A stretch of DNA of 64,000 nt from Leguminivora glycinivorella (lineage: Eukaryota > Arthropoda > Insecta > Lepidoptera > Tortricidae). The translations under genes and the position numbers were made by a program. Positions 61,216-64,000 of the stretch are shown piece by piece (the stretch's first letter is position 1; each line of letters begins with the position of its first letter). The notes under the pieces were generated by a model. It was not told where the DNA came from. It searched no databases and was given only the letters and a program-made list of their open reading frames with translations. The stretch spans positions 4,898,001 through 4,962,000 of the forward strand of contig NC_062991.1 in NCBI RefSeq assembly GCF_023078275.1, read 5' to 3'.

Positions 61216-62363
61216 GGTGCCACCGCCACTGGACGATTAACTTAGTAGTATTTAAAGACAAAGGCATATTTAGAAAAACTCATAACAAAAATTTATAAAT
61301 GATTTCTACCTCTCCCTAATGTGGTTTTACCCACCGTGACTAAGTGACACTCGTTTGAAATTAAAATATAAAAAAATGTATTTTAAACGACAATGAACAT
61401 AAAAACTCGTAATAATTTAATGAATTTCTTTACTTATTAGCAAATTCACCTACATTAACCTTTTTTGGTCAACAACGCCATCTAATTTTCTATCTATACA
61501 CTACTCCATTCTTACTTTCAACGCCATCTAGTTTTCTATCTATACACTTGTCCATTCTTGCTACAGACGTTGATATGCAAAATTGACCCTTAGGCTTTCC
61601 ATGCACTTTTTCGGCTGATAGTACATTTAATAAACGTTTGATAAATAAAACTGATTGTTGCTCTCGTTGCTCTCAGGGCATCTTAAATACATACGCGCGC
61701 CTTAATCAACACTGGCTCCCCTCAATAAATTATGATAATAAGATGTAGGACCGTAGGGGGCCCTACTATTGGACGCAATTGATACATTTGTAACGCAGAC
61801 ATATATTGGAATCGACCACGCAATTTTTACTTATATTCCGAATTCCGATCATAAGCATAAAAGCCTTACGGCCTTATTCATAAAAAATCCTTAAATCGTT
61901 AATGATCTACGTTTTAGTTAAACAACTGTTTAGGCTTATTGCACGGTTGTTATGAGGTGGTATTCATAAACGCGTTTTAACGGTAATTTAACTATTTTGC
62001 ACTTGATGAACTGTTTAGGCTTATTATGTTGGCATTATTGACAAATCATAGACAAAAGCGTGGCTGAACATTACATTAAAAAAAAGTTTGACAGCCATTT
62101 GACAGCCGCTCTAGAAGGGAAATCGTAAATTTAGAAACTAGATGGATGGTTTTATTGTTTTATTTAACCTGTGATCTGAATTCATATTAATATTTGAATA
62201 GGAATAGCGTCTGTGGCACATTCATAAATAAAGATCGTGTGGCGGGCGATTTTATTTTAACCTCGGCGACCGGCGACCACCATACAATTGATACAATCCG
62301 CGCGTTGTGAGCCTTTCTTAACTTTCCAACATTGACACTATAATAATAATATAATCCGCATCT
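61216..62363. other. No protein gene; short tandem duplication; possible promoter region
   Basis: ACGCCATCTAATTTTCTATC and ACGCCATCTAGTTTTCTATC then TATACAC repeat in tandem at 61474-61563. The 62230-62363 part is more GC-rich (CGGCGACCGGCGACC) and may hold the promoter and leader of the small gene that follows. Confidence 0.35.
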
Positions 62364-63084
62364 ATGATCGTTGAAGACAAACCAGGTAAGTTTACACTTG
62401 TATATTTATTTCTTAATATACACTGTTGTAATGGTGCGAGTAGTGTCCCTTGTCAGTCATGTTTGTATGAACTTGAGTTGAAGGATACCGATACCTACTC
62501 TAATAGTAATAAATCAAACCTGCTTGTGGTTATTTTGTTCTTACTAATATTATAAATGGGAAAGTGTTGTTTGTCCGTCTTTCACGGCAAAACGGAGACA
62601 AATAGACGTGATTTTTTAAGTGGAGATAGGTGAAGGGATGGAGAGTGACATAGGTAACTTTTTGTCACTTTCTAAGCGAAGCCGCGGGCAGCAAAAGCTA
62701 GTAGGTACATACGTGTCTTGATGTAGTTTACTCATGAACAAAACTAAAATGTAATTTTTAGGTTATCTATGTTATTTTGCTATAGAGTTAATAAGATTGT
62801 CTTCTGTACTGTGGAGTAAACACTCCTAGCCTAGTTTGGGCACTTGTCCACCGGACATTGCACGTGTAATATGTAAAACTTGTGTTTCTTCTTAAATAAA
62901 TTTACTTACTAGTACAATCTATAATTAAAATTATGACTATCACATAAATAGCAAGAAATGAAAGAAAAATATGTTCATTAAAAATATTTTATTTATGTCT
63001 GATGTGTCTTTTTCAGATTCTGACAATTCCATCTTCAGCTGGGGACCGAGCCAGCAGAGGGAGGCAGCAAACTGTAACAAATGA
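62364..63084 (+). CDS. Candidate two-exon gene for a 29-residue peptide
   Basis: ATG 62364 encodes MIVEDKP and meets a consensus donor CCAG/GTAAGT (62386). The acceptor TTTTTCAG ends at 63016; exon 2 continues in phase with DSDNSIFSWGPSQQREAANC-NK and stops at TGA 63082-63084. AATAAA follows at 63119. The 631-bp intron contains a Helitron-like element (62539-62701). Two good splice sites, an in-phase joint and a nearby poly(A) signal support a real transcript. The peptide has no signal sequence or membrane segment and I do not recognise it. Alternatives: a non-coding RNA, or exon 2 read in another phase from an unseen exon (a 28-codon frame ending YKLP). Confidence 0.35.
62539..62701 (+). mobile_element. 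Helitron-like non-autonomous element, copy 7 (deleted)
   Basis: TTACTAATATTATAAATGGG, TTTCACGGCAAAACGGAG, GAAGCCGCGGGCAGCAAAAGCTAG. The middle is missing. Confidence 0.6.
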
Positions 63085-63131
63085 AAACTATAAACTACCA
63101 TGATTTTGAGCAAATGTAAATAAATATTTTT

Positions 63132-63804
63132 AATAAGAGGAAAGTCTAGTTTAATTTTCCTAAATAAACATTATGATTTGTTTTATTTGCCCAGTTGAAA
63201 TGTACATTACATTACATACATTTTTTATATGAAAAATTTATGTAAAAATGTCATTTGAACTCACTCCAGTTGGTTAGTGAAGTGAGGAGGCAGTAATCAT
63301 TTATCTATTATTGCAAATTTAATAGGACATAGCAATTCTATTTTTACTTAGATTCCATTCCATTTTGTCCTTGCCCGATGCATGGCAGCAAGTCAAATGT
63401 GACAGGGACGGGCTTAATGAAAATTAATACTAAAGGAAGCTCGGGTAAAATATAAAATTATTTTACAAATAGGTACATCCATGAGTGTAAAATATACCTA
63501 AACCATACATTTTTGTGCTAGGTTCCTTTGCATATTATATTGTAGAATAAAATAGTTACCGGAGTAATATAAGGGACAGTTGAGTGGCAATAAAAAATAC
63601 AATTGTACTTGCCTATGTTATGTTATTTGTGATGGTCGGCGGGCTACTTCTTTTCATACTAATATGATAAATTAGTAGGAAAATAACTAACCTCTGGCGA
63701 TGAGATATGGAAAAAAATTGGTATCCCATATCTAATTTAGTGCTTATATATTTCAACATGTTTAAATCATGATTATGAATAGGTAAGTAATACAAACATT
63801 TTAC
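63132..63804. other. No gene assigned
   Basis: Possible intron of a minus-strand transcript, starting with GTAAAA at 63804. Confidence 0.3.
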
Positions 63805-63920
63805 CTGTGATGACTTTTCTTCACTTGATGGCCAAATTAGACACAACTTTTCCAGTAACATGCCAGCATAGGTCACATCGCTTCATTAAAAGTTTCATTA
63901 CTGCCAGACAACATTTTTAC
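63805..63920 (-). other. Possible minus-strand exon
   Basis: On the minus strand a good acceptor TTTACTTTCAG (ends 63921) is followed by 116 bp and a donor CACAG/GTAAAA. One frame contains YAGMLLEKLCLIWPSSEEKS up to the donor, but it has a stop just upstream, so the exon would have to hold the start codon (ATG in GGCATGTTACTGG). Weak evidence. Confidence 0.2.
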
Positions 63921-64000
63921 CTGAAAGTAAATTATAAACTGATAAAAATATATAATAAAATAATTTTATTTGTCCCTACATTAAAAGTAAATTGTTATTT

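Overview
The window looks like intergenic and intronic DNA from an insect, most likely a lepidopteran (moth or butterfly). It is AT-rich and gene-poor, and it is densely packed with transposable elements typical of that order: a mag-like Ty3/gypsy element with very short LTRs, Penelope-like elements, RTE- and jockey/CR1-type LINE 3' ends, tRNA-derived SINEs with a (T)GGGTTCGAATCC box, Helitron-like non-autonomous copies ending in CTAG, and many palindromic MITEs. No species can be named from sequence alone. No rRNA gene, intact tRNA gene, CRISPR array or bacterial-type operon is seen.

Layout. 0-9 kb: LINE 3' fragments, a degenerate ~170-190 bp tandem repeat, Helitron-like and palindromic repeats, and a TA-flanked MITE that cuts an older repeat in two. 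9.3-11 kb: a complete non-autonomous LTR retrotransposon with 456-bp LTRs. 11-17 kb: RTE fragments, a truncated Penelope-like GIY-YIG endonuclease copy, a clean hAT MITE, SINEs. 17.3-17.5 kb: a probable host first coding exon (signal peptide) on the minus strand. 21.6-25.2 kb: a 120-bp tandem array, then a G/C-rich ~100-bp array, a PIF1-helicase C-terminal remnant and a 163-bp inverted repeat. 26.4-34.5 kb: a hAT/ZMYM1-like transposase-type gene split in its reading frame by a young 5,023-bp mag-like element (89-bp LTRs differing at one base, 5-bp target duplication AGGAG). 38.6-42 kb: a three-level nest, a jockey/CR1-like LINE inside a hAT-type MITE (8-bp target duplication) inside a Penelope-like element. 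42-56 kb: MITEs, SINEs, Helitron-like copies and LINE 3' ends. 56.8-57.9 kb: a Tc1/mariner transposase with DD36E spacing, a spliced intron and one frameshift. 62.3-63.1 kb: a candidate two-exon gene for a 29-residue peptide.

Very little here is host coding sequence: the exon at 17.3 kb, possibly the small spliced gene near 62-63 kb, and possibly a minus-strand exon at 63.8 kb. The rest can be read as a record of insertions. Nesting and target-site duplications give relative ages: the Penelope copy is older than the hAT MITE, which is older than the LINE; the hAT-like gene is older than the mag-like insertion. The mag-like element and the 9.3-kb LTR element are the youngest by LTR identity.
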